This document shows, in pieces, positions 1 through 9,690 of a DNA stretch of 64,000 bases. Numbering within the stretch: the first letter of the stretch is position 1; each line of letters opens with the position of its first letter. Both the position numbers and the translations under genes were made by a program. Source of the stretch: Levilactobacillus wangkuiensis (lineage in GTDB: Bacteria; Bacillota; Bacilli; Lactobacillales; Lactobacillaceae). The stretch is taken from positions 207,548 through 271,547 of the forward strand of contig NZ_BOLM01000002.1 of NCBI RefSeq assembly GCF_016861605.1, in the 5' to 3' direction. A model generated the notes under the pieces. The model searched no databases, was not told the DNA's origin, and saw only the letters and a program-made list of their open reading frames with translations.

Positions 1-663
1 GACCGTCTCACGGATGTGTTCGATCTGCAGGTCAATGAAGTCGTCCATCGACCAGTTAGATTTTGCGCCACAGACATCAAAAGCAAAGTGCTTCAAGATG
101 TCATTACCATATTCCGTGTTCCGAACTTCCGCGTGGAATTGAATCCCGTAGAAGTTGCGGTCAACGTCTTGCATGGCAGAAATCGGGCAATTTTCGCTCG
201 TTGCCACGCGTTCAAAACCATCAGGCACCTGGGTCACTAAGTCACCGTGACTCATCCAGACCGTCTGCGTCTTTGGCGTGTCCTTGAACAGTTTGGCATC
301 GTCACTTAATACCGTGATGTCCGCCCGTCCGTATTCCCGGTTATCAGCGGATTCAACTTTCCCGCCAGCCAGGCTGTGGGCCATCAGTTGCATCCCGTAA
401 CAGATACCCAAGATAGGAACCCCTAACTTGAAGATCTCCGGGTCAACGTTAAAGGCACTGCTATCGTACACACTGTTAGGTCCCCCGGAGAAAATAATCC
501 CCTTAGGGCCCCAAGCCTTGATCTCAGCCGCACTCATGGTGTGGGCCTTTAGTTCAGAGTAAACGCCCATGTCACGAATCCGGCGCGTAATCAATTGATT
601 GTATTGACTTCCGAAGTCCAAGACGATAATTTTATCGAATTTGGACATATCAACGTTTGCCAA
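1..663 (-). CDS. guaA: GMP synthase (glutamine-hydrolysing), N-terminal part
   Basis: Converts XMP to GMP in the cytoplasm, using ammonia released from glutamine; last step of guanine nucleotide synthesis. The 221 codons in the window cover the glutamine amidotransferase domain: an opening [17 protein letters not shown], the nucleophile Cys88 in GICYGMQL, and the GIQFHAEV histidine. The ATP-pyrophosphatase domain lies beyond the left edge. I place the start at a TTG (663) encoding [10 protein letters not shown], because an AAAGGGTG ribosome binding site lies just upstream; an in-frame ATG at 648 is the alternative. It is preceded by a good promoter and by CIE copy 1. The family is certain. 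Confidence 0.96.
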   Translation of the reverse strand, partial: MANVDMSKFDKIIVLDFGSQYNQLITRRIRDMGVYSELKAHTMSAAEIKAWGPKGIIFSGGPNSVYDSSAFNVDPEIFKLGVPILGICYGMQLMAHSLAGGKVESADNREYGRADITVLSDDAKLFKDTPKTQTVWMSHGDLVTQVPDGFERVATSENCPISAMQDVDRNFYGIQFHAEVRNTEYGNDILKHFAFDVCGAKSNWSMDDFIDLQIEHIRETV

Positions 664-699
664 GCCATTCACCCTTTCTTCTTTTTAAACATTGGTTAT

Positions 700-728
700 A
701 TCATACCGATTTCTGAAACGCGGGTCAA
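700..728 (-). promoter_or_regulatory. guaA promoter
   Basis: Read on the minus strand: TTGACC, a 17-nt spacer, then TATGAT, with a start of transcription expected near 693. The leader is about 30 nt, too short for a purine riboswitch. Confidence 0.7.
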
Positions 729-805
729 TGTAAATCCACCACAATCGCTTCACCCGGTGATGGAAAATTCACTTGGTCTCCACCTGCGGATGACAGCCCC
801 ACGTT

Positions 806-1036
806 AAAATAGTGCGCAAGTCCGTTCCCGACGACAGGCTCAAGACGCCCTGCTGTGGGGAACGGCTCCAGCCAAAGACCGGTCTTCCGCCTCGCCTTGA
901 AACCTCGCTAAAGTTCGCGAGTTTCCAAGGTCGTCCCGTGCTCTAGGCAAGGAAAATACCCTTGCCAAGACCACCGACACAGCTGGGCATCTTGGCCTGC
1001 CTCTGGTCACTAACATTGACGCATCCATTTATAACG
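806..1036 (-). repeat. CIE copy 1 (class A)
   Basis: Minus-oriented structured element with the CTGTG/CACAG-closed inner stem and three hairpins. P4 has the long CTTGGAAACTCGC/GCGAGGTTTCAAG form. The outer arms are weak. Its 3' end faces the guaA start, and it is back-to-back with copy 2. Confidence 0.8.
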
Positions 1037-1141
1037 GGTCAAAACCACCCCATGCCATCATTGTTCAAGTATGATATATATTTTCAACAAGCATAACCCT
1101 AGCAGCACACCAGCAAAACTGCCAACCAACTATCTGCGGTT

Positions 1142-1413
1142 CAAACCAGTGTCAGCCGCAGGGATGGGAAAACTGGGCCGGTCGTGGGAGTGACCAGAGG
1201 CGCGCCAAGGTGCCCGGCTGTGTCGATGGACTTGGCTGGCTGGGGTTCTATCCCAGCCTAGTTCCATGGGACAACCTTTGAGACCGCTTTTCAGGCTCAA
1301 AGTTGAGGTGAAAGCCCGCTTCACAGGCTGGAACCGGCCCCACAGCAGGGCTCCTTGAGCGTACCGCCGGGAACGGACGCGACCAGGCCCAGTTTTCACC
1401 AGCCCGGAGGCGC
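1142..1413 (+). repeat. CIE copy 2 (class A, full length)
   Basis: Complete copy. The outer arms run from GCCGCAGGGATGGGAAAACT on the left to AGTTTTCACCAGCCCGGAGG on the right. P2, P3 (TTGGCTGG and CCAGCCTAG arms), P4 (TTTGAGAC/GCTCAAAG) and P5 are all visible. It ends 3 nt from the stop codon of the convergent acetyltransferase gene. Confidence 0.9.
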
Positions 1414-1416
1414 AAG

Positions 1417-1995
1417 TCACACCAGTTTCAACCGCAAATGATAGTAAGTTTGGCGGTCTAGCTGGCGGCGTTGTGTGGCGACGAAACCGAACTCCGCCGC
1501 CAGCCCCGCCAGTGAACTCCCCGGCCGCACGTCCATCCCCATCACCGGCAACCCACTCTGCCGCGCGCGATGAATGGCATCGCCCAGCAGCCACTCGTCA
1601 AACCATTTCTGCTGGTAGGTCTTGCCCTTGGAGCGGTTGCGAACCGTCAAGAGATCCAGGTACCACTCGTCCGGCAAGGCCCGCGGCGTCACCACGAGCT
1701 GTTGGGGTACCGTCAGCTGTTGCCGTTCAAACAACGTCGCCCATTGATTATCCAGCGCCCGCTCAGTTGCGGCGGGATACCCGTAAGCCACGCCAACCGC
1801 CACGCCCTGATTTTGATAAACTCTCGCCTGCGGATACCCGTAGCGAAAATCAGGCTGGTGGTAGCCGACAAATAACATTTGTGATAATTGTTCCTTGGTC
1901 ACGCGGCGCAGGCGCCTGAGCTGCCGGCGTTCCACCTCGTGGAGTACCAGCATGGTCACGGCGTCCGCGTCCACAATCGTGGCGTCTCGTAACAT
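1417..1995 (-). CDS. GNAT-family N-acetyltransferase
   Basis: 192-residue protein that looks like a GCN5-related acetyltransferase. A strand of the type EWYLDLLTV is followed by an acetyl-CoA loop-like stretch RNRSKGKTYQQKWFDEWLL, a helix, and a C-terminal FGFVATQRRQL-type strand. The substrate is unknown. It starts 11 nt after the coaA stop, so it is very likely co-transcribed with coaA. The stop codon sits 3 nt from the end of CIE copy 2 and I see no separate terminator between them. The family call is moderately firm; linkage to CoA metabolism rests on the operon only. Confidence 0.75.
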   Translation of the reverse strand: MLRDATIVDADAVTMLVLHEVERRQLRRLRRVTKEQLSQMLFVGYHQPDFRYGYPQARVYQNQGVAVGVAYGYPAATERALDNQWATLFERQQLTVPQQLVVTPRALPDEWYLDLLTVRNRSKGKTYQQKWFDEWLLGDAIHRARQSGLPVMGMDVRPGSSLAGLAAEFGFVATQRRQLDRQTYYHLRLKLV

Positions 1996-2006
1996 CGCGC
2001 CGCCCC

Positions 2007-2930
2007 CTAGTACTTCCGCAACAGCAAGCGGTCGATGCGGTGGTGGAAGGATTTATGCAGAATCATGTCCGCCCGATTCCGGGTAGGCAAAATGTATTCC
2101 GTTAAATTTTTCAAATCAATGTCGCGCCAAACCTGCTTGCCCTTCGCGATGGCTTCCTCGTGACTGACCGTCGTATAAGGATAGTAATAGTTGGTCGGGT
2201 CCTGAAAAGCCGTTTGCAATAACAACTCGAACCGTTCCAGGAACCAGCTCTCAATCAGCGTTGGATCAGCATCGACGTACAACGAAAAGTCGGTGAAGTC
2301 GCTGACATAAATCTGTTCATTGGTCGGTAACTGCAGGGTATTGATTCCTTCAACAATCAAAACGTCCGGGTGCACGATGTACTCGAACTGATCCGGCACG
2401 ATGTCATACACCTTGTGGGAGTATACGGGGGCCTTGATCAGCTCCTGCCCCGCCTTGACGTCGTTTAAGAACTGAATCAATGATGCCATATCATAGCTTT
2501 CCGGAAAGCCCTTACGCGCCATCAGGTTACGTTTTTTCAATTCCTCATTGCTGTATAAAAAGCCGTCGGTCGTAATCAGCTGAATGCGTTGCCCCTCAAA
2601 ATAGTGATTGAGCAACACTTCCAGCAGGCGCGCCGCCGTACTCTTACCCACGGCTACACTGCCGGCGATGCCAATGATAAATGGGACCCGTCGCGGCTTT
2701 TGCTGGAGAAAGGCCGCCTTATCTTTTTGTAATTGGCGGTAGTGGTTAAATTCCAAGTGTAATAAATGCACCAACGGAATGTACACGTCCTGAACGTCTT
2801 GCAGGGAAATCCGGTCGTTAAACGCCTTGATCTGGCGCAGACTTTCCTGCGTCAGTGGGAGCGTTGCGTCATCGGAAAAGGCCCGCCACTGGGCGCGGGT
2901 AAACGCATTGTAATTGATGGGATCACTCAT
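2007..2930 (-). CDS. coaA: Pantothenate kinase, type I
   Basis: Phosphorylates pantothenate with ATP, the first and controlled step of coenzyme A synthesis. The 307 residues match the usual length of bacterial CoaA. The P-loop is GIAGSVAVGKST (about residues 87-98), followed by the family motifs TTDGFLY, KGFPESYD and VYSHKVYDI, and VDADPTLIESWFLERF near the C terminus. The ATG at 2930 follows an AGAGGTG ribosome binding site. It is the first gene of a two-gene unit with the acetyltransferase, with CIE copy 3 upstream. Confidence 0.97.
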   Translation of the reverse strand: MSDPINYNAFTRAQWRAFSDDATLPLTQESLRQIKAFNDRISLQDVQDVYIPLVHLLHLEFNHYRQLQKDKAAFLQQKPRRVPFIIGIAGSVAVGKSTAARLLEVLLNHYFEGQRIQLITTDGFLYSNEELKKRNLMARKGFPESYDMASLIQFLNDVKAGQELIKAPVYSHKVYDIVPDQFEYIVHPDVLIVEGINTLQLPTNEQIYVSDFTDFSLYVDADPTLIESWFLERFELLLQTAFQDPTNYYYPYTTVSHEEAIAKGKQVWRDIDLKNLTEYILPTRNRADMILHKSFHHRIDRLLLRKY

Positions 2931-2970
2931 GGAGACACCTCTACTTTGGTTAAAATAAACTGTTGTGCTG

Positions 2971-3167
2971 GGTCTTTCCGCCTGCGGGCGTTTAGCCTAG
3001 CCGGCCTGTGGGGCCCACCCGAAGCCAAAGAGCGGTCTTCGGGTTCGGTTTGAGCCACGAAAGTCACGTATCTCAAACGCGTCCCGTGCTGTAAGGCCGG
3101 AAAATCACCGGTCTAACACCACCGACACAGGCGCTGGCAAGCCTAACGCCCTCCGGCTCCAAGACCG
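2971..3167 (-). repeat. CIE copy 3 (class C)
   Basis: Minus-oriented. Outer arms GCCTGCGGGCGTTTAGCC and GCCTAACGCCCTCCGGC are complementary. P5 is the extended CCGAAG/CTTCGG type. It lies upstream of coaA. The remaining bases to 3340 show no gene. Confidence 0.85.
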
Positions 3168-3340
3168 ACCATACGTTGATTTGAACTCGTACAAGTGTCT
3201 AGGCTTCTAAGCCTCGGCACTGCTTGTTTTCTATGCACAACAGGTCAAACAATTAAATCCTATTATACCGCAGATACGCTGGTTACCGGGCATGATTTCA
3301 CTAGATTGATAGCGGATTCAGTTGTGGCATGAGCGGATAC

Positions 3341-3380
3341 AAAAACATCCCCCACCGGCCCGAAGGCTCGTGGAGGATGC
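3341..3380 (-). terminator. Terminator of helD
   Basis: On the minus strand a GCATCCTCCAC / GTGGGGGATG hairpin is followed by TTTTTG, about 25 nt after the helD stop. Confidence 0.85.
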
Positions 3381-3403
3381 GTGTCATTTCTTATTTAACA
3401 ACT

Positions 3404-5698
3404 TTAAACCATTTCATACTCATCCGCCGGCACGTCGCTCAGCAGCGGTGACAACTCGCCGACCGCAATCAAGCTCAGGCGGTGCATGGCACGTGAGCAG
3501 ATGGTGTACAGCAGTTGCCGCTCGTCATCCGCGCCGTAGCGGCTGGCCGAGGCCTGCCACACGATGACGCCGTCAAATTCCAGCCCCTTGGCCAAGAAGG
3601 ATGGCACCACGATGGTTCCCGGTGCGAGCCGTTGATTTTCGGATTGAATCAACGTCACCGCCACGCCGGCCGCCTTCAAGCGCTCCGTCAGGTCGCGACA
3701 GTCCGCCAGGTCCTTGCCGATGATGGCCGTGGTCTCGTCCTCTTCTTCATTTTGCTTGATTTGGGCGATGACCTTTTGCAGGCCGGCTTCCTCATCGGCC
3801 GCCACCGTCATGGTTGGCAGCTCCCCTTCACGCGCAAAGGCGGTCACGGCCTCCCCATTTTTCAAAATATGCTTGGTGAAGTCGGTGACCTGTTGCGTTG
3901 ACCGGTAAGACTGCGTCAGTTGAACGACGCGCGTCTTGTCGGGGTCGAACATGGTGCTCAGCTCCTGCAGCAGCGTCCGGCTATTTTCCTTGGTGAAGAT
4001 GGCCTGGTTGAGGTCCCCCAGCATGGTAAAGCGGGCCCGCGGGAAGCTGAACTTCAGGAACGCCAGTTGAAAGGCGTTGTAATCCTGAATTTCATCCATG
4101 AAGACGTAACGCATGTCGCGTTCGCCGGACTTCCCGGTCATCTTGTCGTACAGGTACAGGTATGGCGTGGTGTCGACCAGTTGCATCCGGTGGTCACGCA
4201 GCTTTGCCACGGACTCCTCGACGCTGGCGTTCCAGTCGGCCACGGTGACCTGGTAGTCGCTCAGGTCGATGCGGTTCGGCATGTCGCGGAGCATGTGGAC
4301 GTATTGGTTGTTGATGCTCAGGAAGCGGGCGCGCACGATGGCCTTCCGAATGGGTTCAAAGGCCTTCATGACCACCTTGCGTGCCAGGAATTGCATTTCC
4401 TTTTCGGAGGAATCAAACTCCCGGGGGTCATCCCCGTACAGCGTGTCCAACTGTTCCTTGCTCAAGTCTTGAATGGTATCTTCAACCCACTTGGTCTTCA
4501 TTTCGCTGGTGATGCGGCGATTGAGGATCCGAATCAGGGCTTCCTTGGTGGCCTGGAGCCGGTTGCCCAGATGGTAATTGCGGTTGAAGCTGTAGTAAAT
4601 TTCCTGAATTTTTTCCTTCGGGATAAAGACGTCACCCTGGAACTTGATGTTGCGGAAGACCATGTCCTTGGCTTCCAAATGGTCGGCGTAACCGGTCACG
4701 GCATCAAAGAACGCCAGGCTCCCCTTCATCTGATTGATTTTCTTTTGCGCGGGGGTGTTGGTCTCGTCAAAGCGTTGGGCCAACGTTTCCACTTCAATTT
4801 TTGGCAAACGACGGCCAGCGTACTGGTAATACGTCATTTGGACCATGTTGTGCTCGCCCAATTCTGGGAGCACCTGGTCGATATAATCGTTAAATAATTG
4901 GTTAGGCGAGAAGAGCATGACCTGGCCGGCGGTTAAATGCCCGCGGTACCGGTACAAGAGGAACGCGACCCGCTGTAAAATGGCGGCCGTCTTCCCGGAA
5001 CCCGCGGCCCCCTGCACGAATAACAGGTCGGAGCCGGTGTCCCGGATGATTTGGTTTTGTTCCTTTTGAATGGTTGTCACGATGCTCTTCATCTTGGTGT
5101 CGGAGTGCTCGCTCAAAGCCGACAGGAGCATCTGGTCGGTGACCGTCTGATCCGTGTCGTACAGGGTGATGATGGTGCCGTCTTCAATTTGAAATTGACG
5201 CTTTAGTTTGACATCCACCGTCTGCTCGCCATCTGGCGTTTGATAGCTGACGTTTCCCAGTTCGCCATCGTAGTAGATGCTGGAGATGGGCGCCCGCCAG
5301 TCATAGATCAGAAAATGGTCGGGCGTGTCGGAGAAGGACCCTAGGCCGATATAAATGGTTTCCACCTTGGCCTTGGGACCTTCCTGGAAGTCGATCCGAG
5401 CGAAATAAGCCTTCTGCTCCAAGCGTTTGAGCGTGCTCAGTTCCGTGGTCGCGTGTTGCCAACTGTTCTGCCGTTCGGCCAGCATCTGTTGCTGTTGCCG
5501 CACGGAGAGTGCCGTTTCCAAAATCCCTTCGTAACTATCCGTCTTGATTCGTAAATCATTGACAAAGTTCTTCCGGATCCCGGCCTCATCACTCTCGGCT
5601 ACGTCGATCCGTTCCTTAGCTTCCTTTTCGGCGGTCTTGATCTTTGTGACCACCGCGTCTAAATGTTCTTGCTCGTGGGCCTTGATTGAATCTGGCAA
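3404..5698 (-). CDS. helD: HelD, UvrD-like helicase-family RNA polymerase recycling factor
   Basis: 764 residues. An N-terminal helical arm precedes the superfamily 1 ATPase, as in HelD. The hallmark YDWRAPISSIYYD lies at about 133-145, Walker A GAAGSGKTAA at about 230-239, Walker B as DEIQDYN, and further helicase motifs as LGDLNQAIF and QSYRST. Known role of the family: it binds RNA polymerase and, driven by ATP, removes it from stalled or post-termination complexes. The TTG start at 5698 is chosen because a GAGGAGGG ribosome binding site sits just ahead. It is a single-gene unit with its own terminator. An ordinary DNA helicase is a less likely alternative. Confidence 0.92.
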   Translation of the reverse strand: MPDSIKAHEQEHLDAVVTKIKTAEKEAKERIDVAESDEAGIRKNFVNDLRIKTDSYEGILETALSVRQQQQMLAERQNSWQHATTELSTLKRLEQKAYFARIDFQEGPKAKVETIYIGLGSFSDTPDHFLIYDWRAPISSIYYDGELGNVSYQTPDGEQTVDVKLKRQFQIEDGTIITLYDTDQTVTDQMLLSALSEHSDTKMKSIVTTIQKEQNQIIRDTGSDLLFVQGAAGSGKTAAILQRVAFLLYRYRGHLTAGQVMLFSPNQLFNDYIDQVLPELGEHNMVQMTYYQYAGRRLPKIEVETLAQRFDETNTPAQKKINQMKGSLAFFDAVTGYADHLEAKDMVFRNIKFQGDVFIPKEKIQEIYYSFNRNYHLGNRLQATKEALIRILNRRITSEMKTKWVEDTIQDLSKEQLDTLYGDDPREFDSSEKEMQFLARKVVMKAFEPIRKAIVRARFLSINNQYVHMLRDMPNRIDLSDYQVTVADWNASVEESVAKLRDHRMQLVDTTPYLYLYDKMTGKSGERDMRYVFMDEIQDYNAFQLAFLKFSFPRARFTMLGDLNQAIFTKENSRTLLQELSTMFDPDKTRVVQLTQSYRSTQQVTDFTKHILKNGEAVTAFAREGELPTMTVAADEEAGLQKVIAQIKQNEEEDETTAIIGKDLADCRDLTERLKAAGVAVTLIQSENQRLAPGTIVVPSFLAKGLEFDGVIVWQASASRYGADDERQLLYTICSRAMHRLSLIAVGELSPLLSDVPADEYEMV

Positions 5699-5764
5699 GC
5701 CAATCCCTCCTCAAATAACTGGGTAAACAACTACCACTCAAAATTACTGCGTTTCAGTCCGTTC

Positions 5765-5944
5765 TGCCTGCGTCAGTTAGGCATTCCACCCCTGTGTGGC
5801 AACCCTTTGAAGCCATAGTTCGGTCTTCAAAGGCGGCGGTGAGCCTTGCAAAACCCACAAGTCTCCCCACACGACCCGTGAAGGCCGGCAACCCACCGGT
5901 CTAACAACACCGACACAGGGGTTCCATACCTAACTGTCTCCGGC
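5765..5944 (-). repeat. CIE copy 4 (class C)
   Basis: Minus-oriented, upstream of helD. Inner stem closed by CCCCTGTG/CACAGGGG. P4 is the covariant CTTTGAAG/CTTCAAAG form. Back-to-back with copy 5. The 5945-6130 centre shows no gene. Confidence 0.87.
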
Positions 5945-6130
5945 GCCACTCACATGGTCATTGTAGTGGCTAAGTTAACTTATTTCATGCGACAACTTTA
6001 TTCCATAACTCTATTTTAGTCTAAGCTACTAGATAAGTCATTGTCTTAACAGTTAGGCCGAATGATTAGTAAGGCGACCTACCGACACAAACAATGAAAT
6101 CAACAACATTAATCAACTATGCTTGACTAC

Positions 6131-6330
6131 GGGCTAAACCAGTGAACGCCGCAGGGCTGGTGAAAATAGGCTCAGCCGTGGGACTTCCCTTAGTAGCGCT
6201 TTTCGCTGCTTAGGGAAGTGATAGCTTTGAGACTCGTTCTTAGAGGATCAAAGTAAGCCCGAAGACCGCTCTTTGGCTTCGGGCGTTCGCCCACAGCGTC
6301 ACGGCCTATTTTCACCAGCCCGAAGGCACC
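6131..6330 (+). repeat. CIE copy 5 (class B)
   Basis: Plus-oriented, upstream of the antiporter gene. Left arm GCCGCAGGGCTGGTGAAAAT pairs with right arm ATTTTCACCAGCCCGAAGGC. P5 is a good CCGAAG/CTTCGG hairpin. Confidence 0.88.
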
Positions 6331-6449
6331 AACAACGATTATTTTTTTGCCCGTATCAAGCATAATTCGACTTTCCATTTTACACGTGTTCGACCTATAA
6401 AGAAAGTAAACTGACCGGCGTCAAACCAGTTCCTTCACGCGAACTTTGG

Positions 6450-6455
6450 TATAAT
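6450..6455 (+). promoter_or_regulatory. -10 box of the antiporter gene
   Basis: TATAAT with a weak -35 (CAGTTC, 17 nt upstream). It lies after CIE copy 5, so that copy is probably not in this gene's leader. Confidence 0.5.
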
Positions 6456-6486
6456 GTAGGGGAACTTTTTTTGAGGGGATGAAACG

Positions 6487-8343
6487 ATGGATCAAGTATC
6501 CTTGTTAATTATTTTAACCGCCGCCCTGGTGACGCCACTAGTCATGGCCAAATTCAAACTGACCGTGCTACCAACTGCCGTGGTGGAAATCTTGGTGGGA
6601 ATTCTGTTGGGCCCTAGTGTCCTCAACATCGTTCACAGCAATTCAACGTTGTCCTTACTGTCGAGCACCGGGGTTATTTTCCTCCTGTTCCTCAGTGGGA
6701 TGGAAATTGATTTCAGTCTGTTCAGCCGGCGCAAGGTCCCGCAGACCCCGTTAGCGGCCAAAGCGGCCGGGAGCGCGCCCAAGTACTCGCCGGTCTTTCT
6801 CGCCGTCTCGAGCTACGCGGCCATCATGGTCAGCTCGCTGTTGCTGGGGTTCATTTGTCAGTGGACCGGGCTGTTCAAGGACCCGTGGCTGGCGGCCATT
6901 ATCTTTATGACGATTTCTTTGGGGATCGTCATTGCCACGCTAAAGGAAAAGGAACTGCTGAGCAAGCCGTTCGGGCAGACCGTTCTGTTGATCGCGGCGT
7001 TGGGTGAAATCATCCCGCTGTTTTCACTGACGATTTACGCGTCCGTCTTCGGTGACAACAGTAAATCCCTGTGGCTGCTCCTGCTGGTCTTCCTGGCCGC
7101 CGGGGTGCTCTTCCGCCGCTTCAAGCCGTTCTTCACCTTCTTCGACAGCATCAACAAGTCCACGACCCAATTGGACATTCGGCTGGCCTTCTTCCTGATT
7201 TTTAGTCTGGTGGTCATTGCCGAATCCGTGGGGGCCGAGGGTATCCTGGGCGCCTTCGTGGCCGGCATCGTGATGAAACTCCTGCAACCACAGGAAAACA
7301 CCATGGTCCGGCTCGACGGCATCGGGTACGGATTCTTCATCCCCATCTTCTTCATGATGAGCGGGGCCGACCTCAACCTACGCACACTGCTGGCAGACCC
7401 GGCAACCTTGCTGCTGATTCCAGCCTTCTTTGCCGCCTACCTGCTGGCCAAGGCCGCCGTTTACTTCATCTTGCGGCTGCGGTTCAAACGTGGCAACGCC
7501 TTTGCGGGGACCGCCATTTCCGCGGCCACCATCACCATGGTCCTGGCCGTTTTGCAAGTCGCCAAGTCCATGAAGGTCGTCACCTCGCAACAATCTGGGG
7601 CCTTCTTACTGGCCGCCATTTTAACCTGTGTGCTGGGCCCCCTGCTCTTTAACACCGGCTATTCCGCCGAGGCTGAGGACTTGAAGAAGTCGACCGTTCA
7701 CTTCATCGGGACCAACCTGCTGACCGTCCCCGTGGCGCAACAGCTGGCCGATAGCTGGTACGACATCAGTATGTATACCGACAAACCTGACAATTACAAA
7801 ACTTATAACTCCGAGGTCAACGTCCATCTGCTGGATTCGCTGGAAAGTGACTACGTGGAGGGACAAGACGCCTTCGACGCCGACATCGTGGTTCTGGGCC
7901 ATTTCAATGCTAACAAGAACTATGAGCTGGCCAAGGCCGCCAAAGCCTACGGGGTCAAACGGGTCATCGCCCGCTTCGAGGACCGCAACGTGTTAGACGC
8001 CCGCGAAGACGAGCTGACCGACCTGGGCATCGAGGTCTACAACACGCCGAACGTGAACATCTCCATGCTCCGGAGCCTGATTGAAACGCCAACGACTCTG
8101 CGCCTATTGACGTCAACGACCGCCGCTGTCTACGAAGTGGCCCTTCACAACCGGCGCTACACCGGCCTGGAAATTCACAGTTTACCATTTGTTAAGGACA
8201 TCACCATCAGTCAAATTTTCCGGGATGGTCACTTCGTCCGGCCAACCGGGAGTACCACGCTGAAGCTAAACGACCGGATCATCTTCACCAGTAACGCGGC
8301 AACGGCTCGTGAAATCCGGCGCGAACTAGGCATTTTAAACTAA
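6487..8343 (+). CDS. CPA2/Kef-type cation:proton antiporter with TrkA domains
   Basis: 618 residues. Residues 1 to about 390 form a polytopic membrane domain of the monovalent cation:proton antiporter-2 type, with the early motif ILLGPSVLN. A cytosolic nucleotide-binding-type domain follows (about 400-520, FIGTNLLTVPVAQQLAD, then VVLGHFNAN). A TrkA-C-type ligand domain ends the protein (about 540-615). By family it should move K+ or Na+ against protons under control of the bound ligand. The ion cannot be read from the sequence. Good GAGGGGA ribosome binding site. It is monocistronic, with CIE copies on both sides. Confidence 0.87.
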   Translation: MDQVSLLIILTAALVTPLVMAKFKLTVLPTAVVEILVGILLGPSVLNIVHSNSTLSLLSSTGVIFLLFLSGMEIDFSLFSRRKVPQTPLAAKAAGSAPKYSPVFLAVSSYAAIMVSSLLLGFICQWTGLFKDPWLAAIIFMTISLGIVIATLKEKELLSKPFGQTVLLIAALGEIIPLFSLTIYASVFGDNSKSLWLLLLVFLAAGVLFRRFKPFFTFFDSINKSTTQLDIRLAFFLIFSLVVIAESVGAEGILGAFVAGIVMKLLQPQENTMVRLDGIGYGFFIPIFFMMSGADLNLRTLLADPATLLLIPAFFAAYLLAKAAVYFILRLRFKRGNAFAGTAISAATITMVLAVLQVAKSMKVVTSQQSGAFLLAAILTCVLGPLLFNTGYSAEAEDLKKSTVHFIGTNLLTVPVAQQLADSWYDISMYTDKPDNYKTYNSEVNVHLLDSLESDYVEGQDAFDADIVVLGHFNANKNYELAKAAKAYGVKRVIARFEDRNVLDAREDELTDLGIEVYNTPNVNISMLRSLIETPTTLRLLTSTTAAVYEVALHNRRYTGLEIHSLPFVKDITISQIFRDGHFVRPTGSTTLKLNDRIIFTSNAATAREIRRELGILN

Positions 8344-8381
8344 AACTGTTAAGATATTAACCAGTTGTGTGAGTACTCCCC

Positions 8382-8552
8382 CGCCTTACCGGGCAGCGAA
8401 AATGAGCCGGAACGCTGGGGGCAGGACGGTCGAAGACAAAGAGCGGTCTTCGACCTCGCTTTGAACCGCCCAAACCGCGTTTCAAAGTCGCCATTCTCTG
8501 AAGAACACAGAGAATCCCCCGGCTGAGCTCATTTTCGCTGCCCTATCGGCTA
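8382..8552 (-). repeat. CIE copy 6 (class B)
   Basis: Minus-oriented, about 40 nt after the antiporter stop. Arms GGCAGCGAAAATGAGC and GCTCATTTTCGCTGCC are a perfect inverted pair, covarying relative to other class B arms. P4 is CTTTGAAAC/GGTTCAAAG. Confidence 0.88.
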
Positions 8553-8682
8553 CACCGTGAGTATCCACACCATTGGTTATGTCTTTCGGTTAGTTATCAT
8601 CACTCATGCATTGGCATCACCATTGTATTGGTAACTAACAGAAAGTAGCTAGCATTTAACGAACAGTTAAACTTATCCATGG

Positions 8683-8873
8683 TCTAACCGTTTATCAGCC
8701 GCAGGGATGGTGACAATAGGCTCAGCCGTGGGAGTTACCTTAGCGGCAAAGCCGCTTAGGTAACTGATGTCTTTGAGACTCGTACTTTGAGGCTCAAAGT
8801 AAGTCCGAAGACCGCTCTTTGGCTTCGGACGTTCGCCCACAGCGTCACGGCCTATTTTCACCATCCCGGAGGC
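8683..8873 (+). repeat. CIE copy 7 (class B)
   Basis: Plus-oriented, about 55 nt before the phosphatase gene; outward pair with copy 6. Arms GATGGTGACAATAGGC and GCCTATTTTCACCATC. The P5 hairpin GTCCGAAG/CTTCGGAC is perfect. Confidence 0.88.
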
Positions 8874-8929
8874 AATGACAACGACCGCAGACCATGGATG
8901 AAGTTTTTTGAAGAATAGGAGAGATTGAG

Positions 8930-9586
8930 ATGGCAACAGTTGAACTTTACTTGGTGCGTCACGGCCAAACTTATTTGAACAAATACCACCGGATTCAAGG
9001 GTGGTCCGACTCTCCGCTGACCGCTAAGGGAATCGCCGATGCCAAACGTGCCGGCGAGCGATTGGCGAAGATTCCTTTTGCCGCTGCCTATGCCAGTGAC
9101 ACGACGCGGGCCCAGAACACGGCCAAAAACATTTTAGCCGCTAACCAGGCCCCCGTTGCTTTGACGACGGAACCTGCCTTCCGTGAAGAAAACTTTGGGT
9201 ACTTCGAAGGCCTCGACACCGGCCTCACCTGGCACACGCTGGGCACGCCGGTTGGCCTGGACTCGTTCAACGCCATGATCAAGGAATTGACGATTGAAAA
9301 GACCAAGGACATGTTCCACGCCCAAGACCCCTTCGGCGATGCTGAAGACAACGCGATGTTCTGGGCCCGGGTGCAACCTGGTTTGGACCACGCCATCGCC
9401 GCTGCCAAAGACGGCGACCGTATTCTGATTGCCACCCACAGCACGACCATCCGCAGTATCGTTTCCAAGTACTCGGACATCGACGTCTCCGTGCCGGTTG
9501 ATAATGGCAGTATCACCAAGATTACCGTTAAGGACGGCACTTACAAGGTGAACGACTACAACAACTCTGAGGGTAAAATTAAATAG
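8930..9586 (+). CDS. Histidine phosphatase family protein (phosphoglycerate mutase-like)
   Basis: 218 residues. The catalytic LVRHGQTYLN motif at the N terminus contains the phospho-accepting histidine, and the second catalytic histidine appears in ATHSTTIRSI. This is the branch-1 histidine phosphatase fold. The charged, short form resembles GpmB/PhoE-type phosphatases more than glycolytic GpmA, so I leave the substrate open. An AGGAGA ribosome binding site precedes the ATG and a terminator follows within 20 nt, so it is monocistronic. Confidence 0.88.
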   Translation: MATVELYLVRHGQTYLNKYHRIQGWSDSPLTAKGIADAKRAGERLAKIPFAAAYASDTTRAQNTAKNILAANQAPVALTTEPAFREENFGYFEGLDTGLTWHTLGTPVGLDSFNAMIKELTIEKTKDMFHAQDPFGDAEDNAMFWARVQPGLDHAIAAAKDGDRILIATHSTTIRSIVSKYSDIDVSVPVDNGSITKITVKDGTYKVNDYNNSEGKIK

Positions 9587-9596
9587 TTTCGTATCG

Positions 9597-9630
9597 GCCT
9601 ACTGACAAGCTTTTGTTGGCGGGCTTTTTA
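9597..9630 (+). terminator. Terminator of the histidine phosphatase gene
   Basis: Imperfect GCC..CTGACAA / TTGTTGGCGGGC hairpin followed by TTTTTAT, 11 nt after the stop. Confidence 0.75.
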
Positions 9631-9690
9631 TAACGAAATTTGTAAGTGATTGTCGTAGTCGTCCGGGTTAGAATATGCTATATTGTAAGC

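Noticed and set aside
840..1028. Open frames across the CIE copies (for example 840-1028, 36181-36372, 58637-58864)
   Set aside because: They follow the repeat sequence, occur in several frames and strands, lack ribosome binding sites and differ between copies by indels; not genes.
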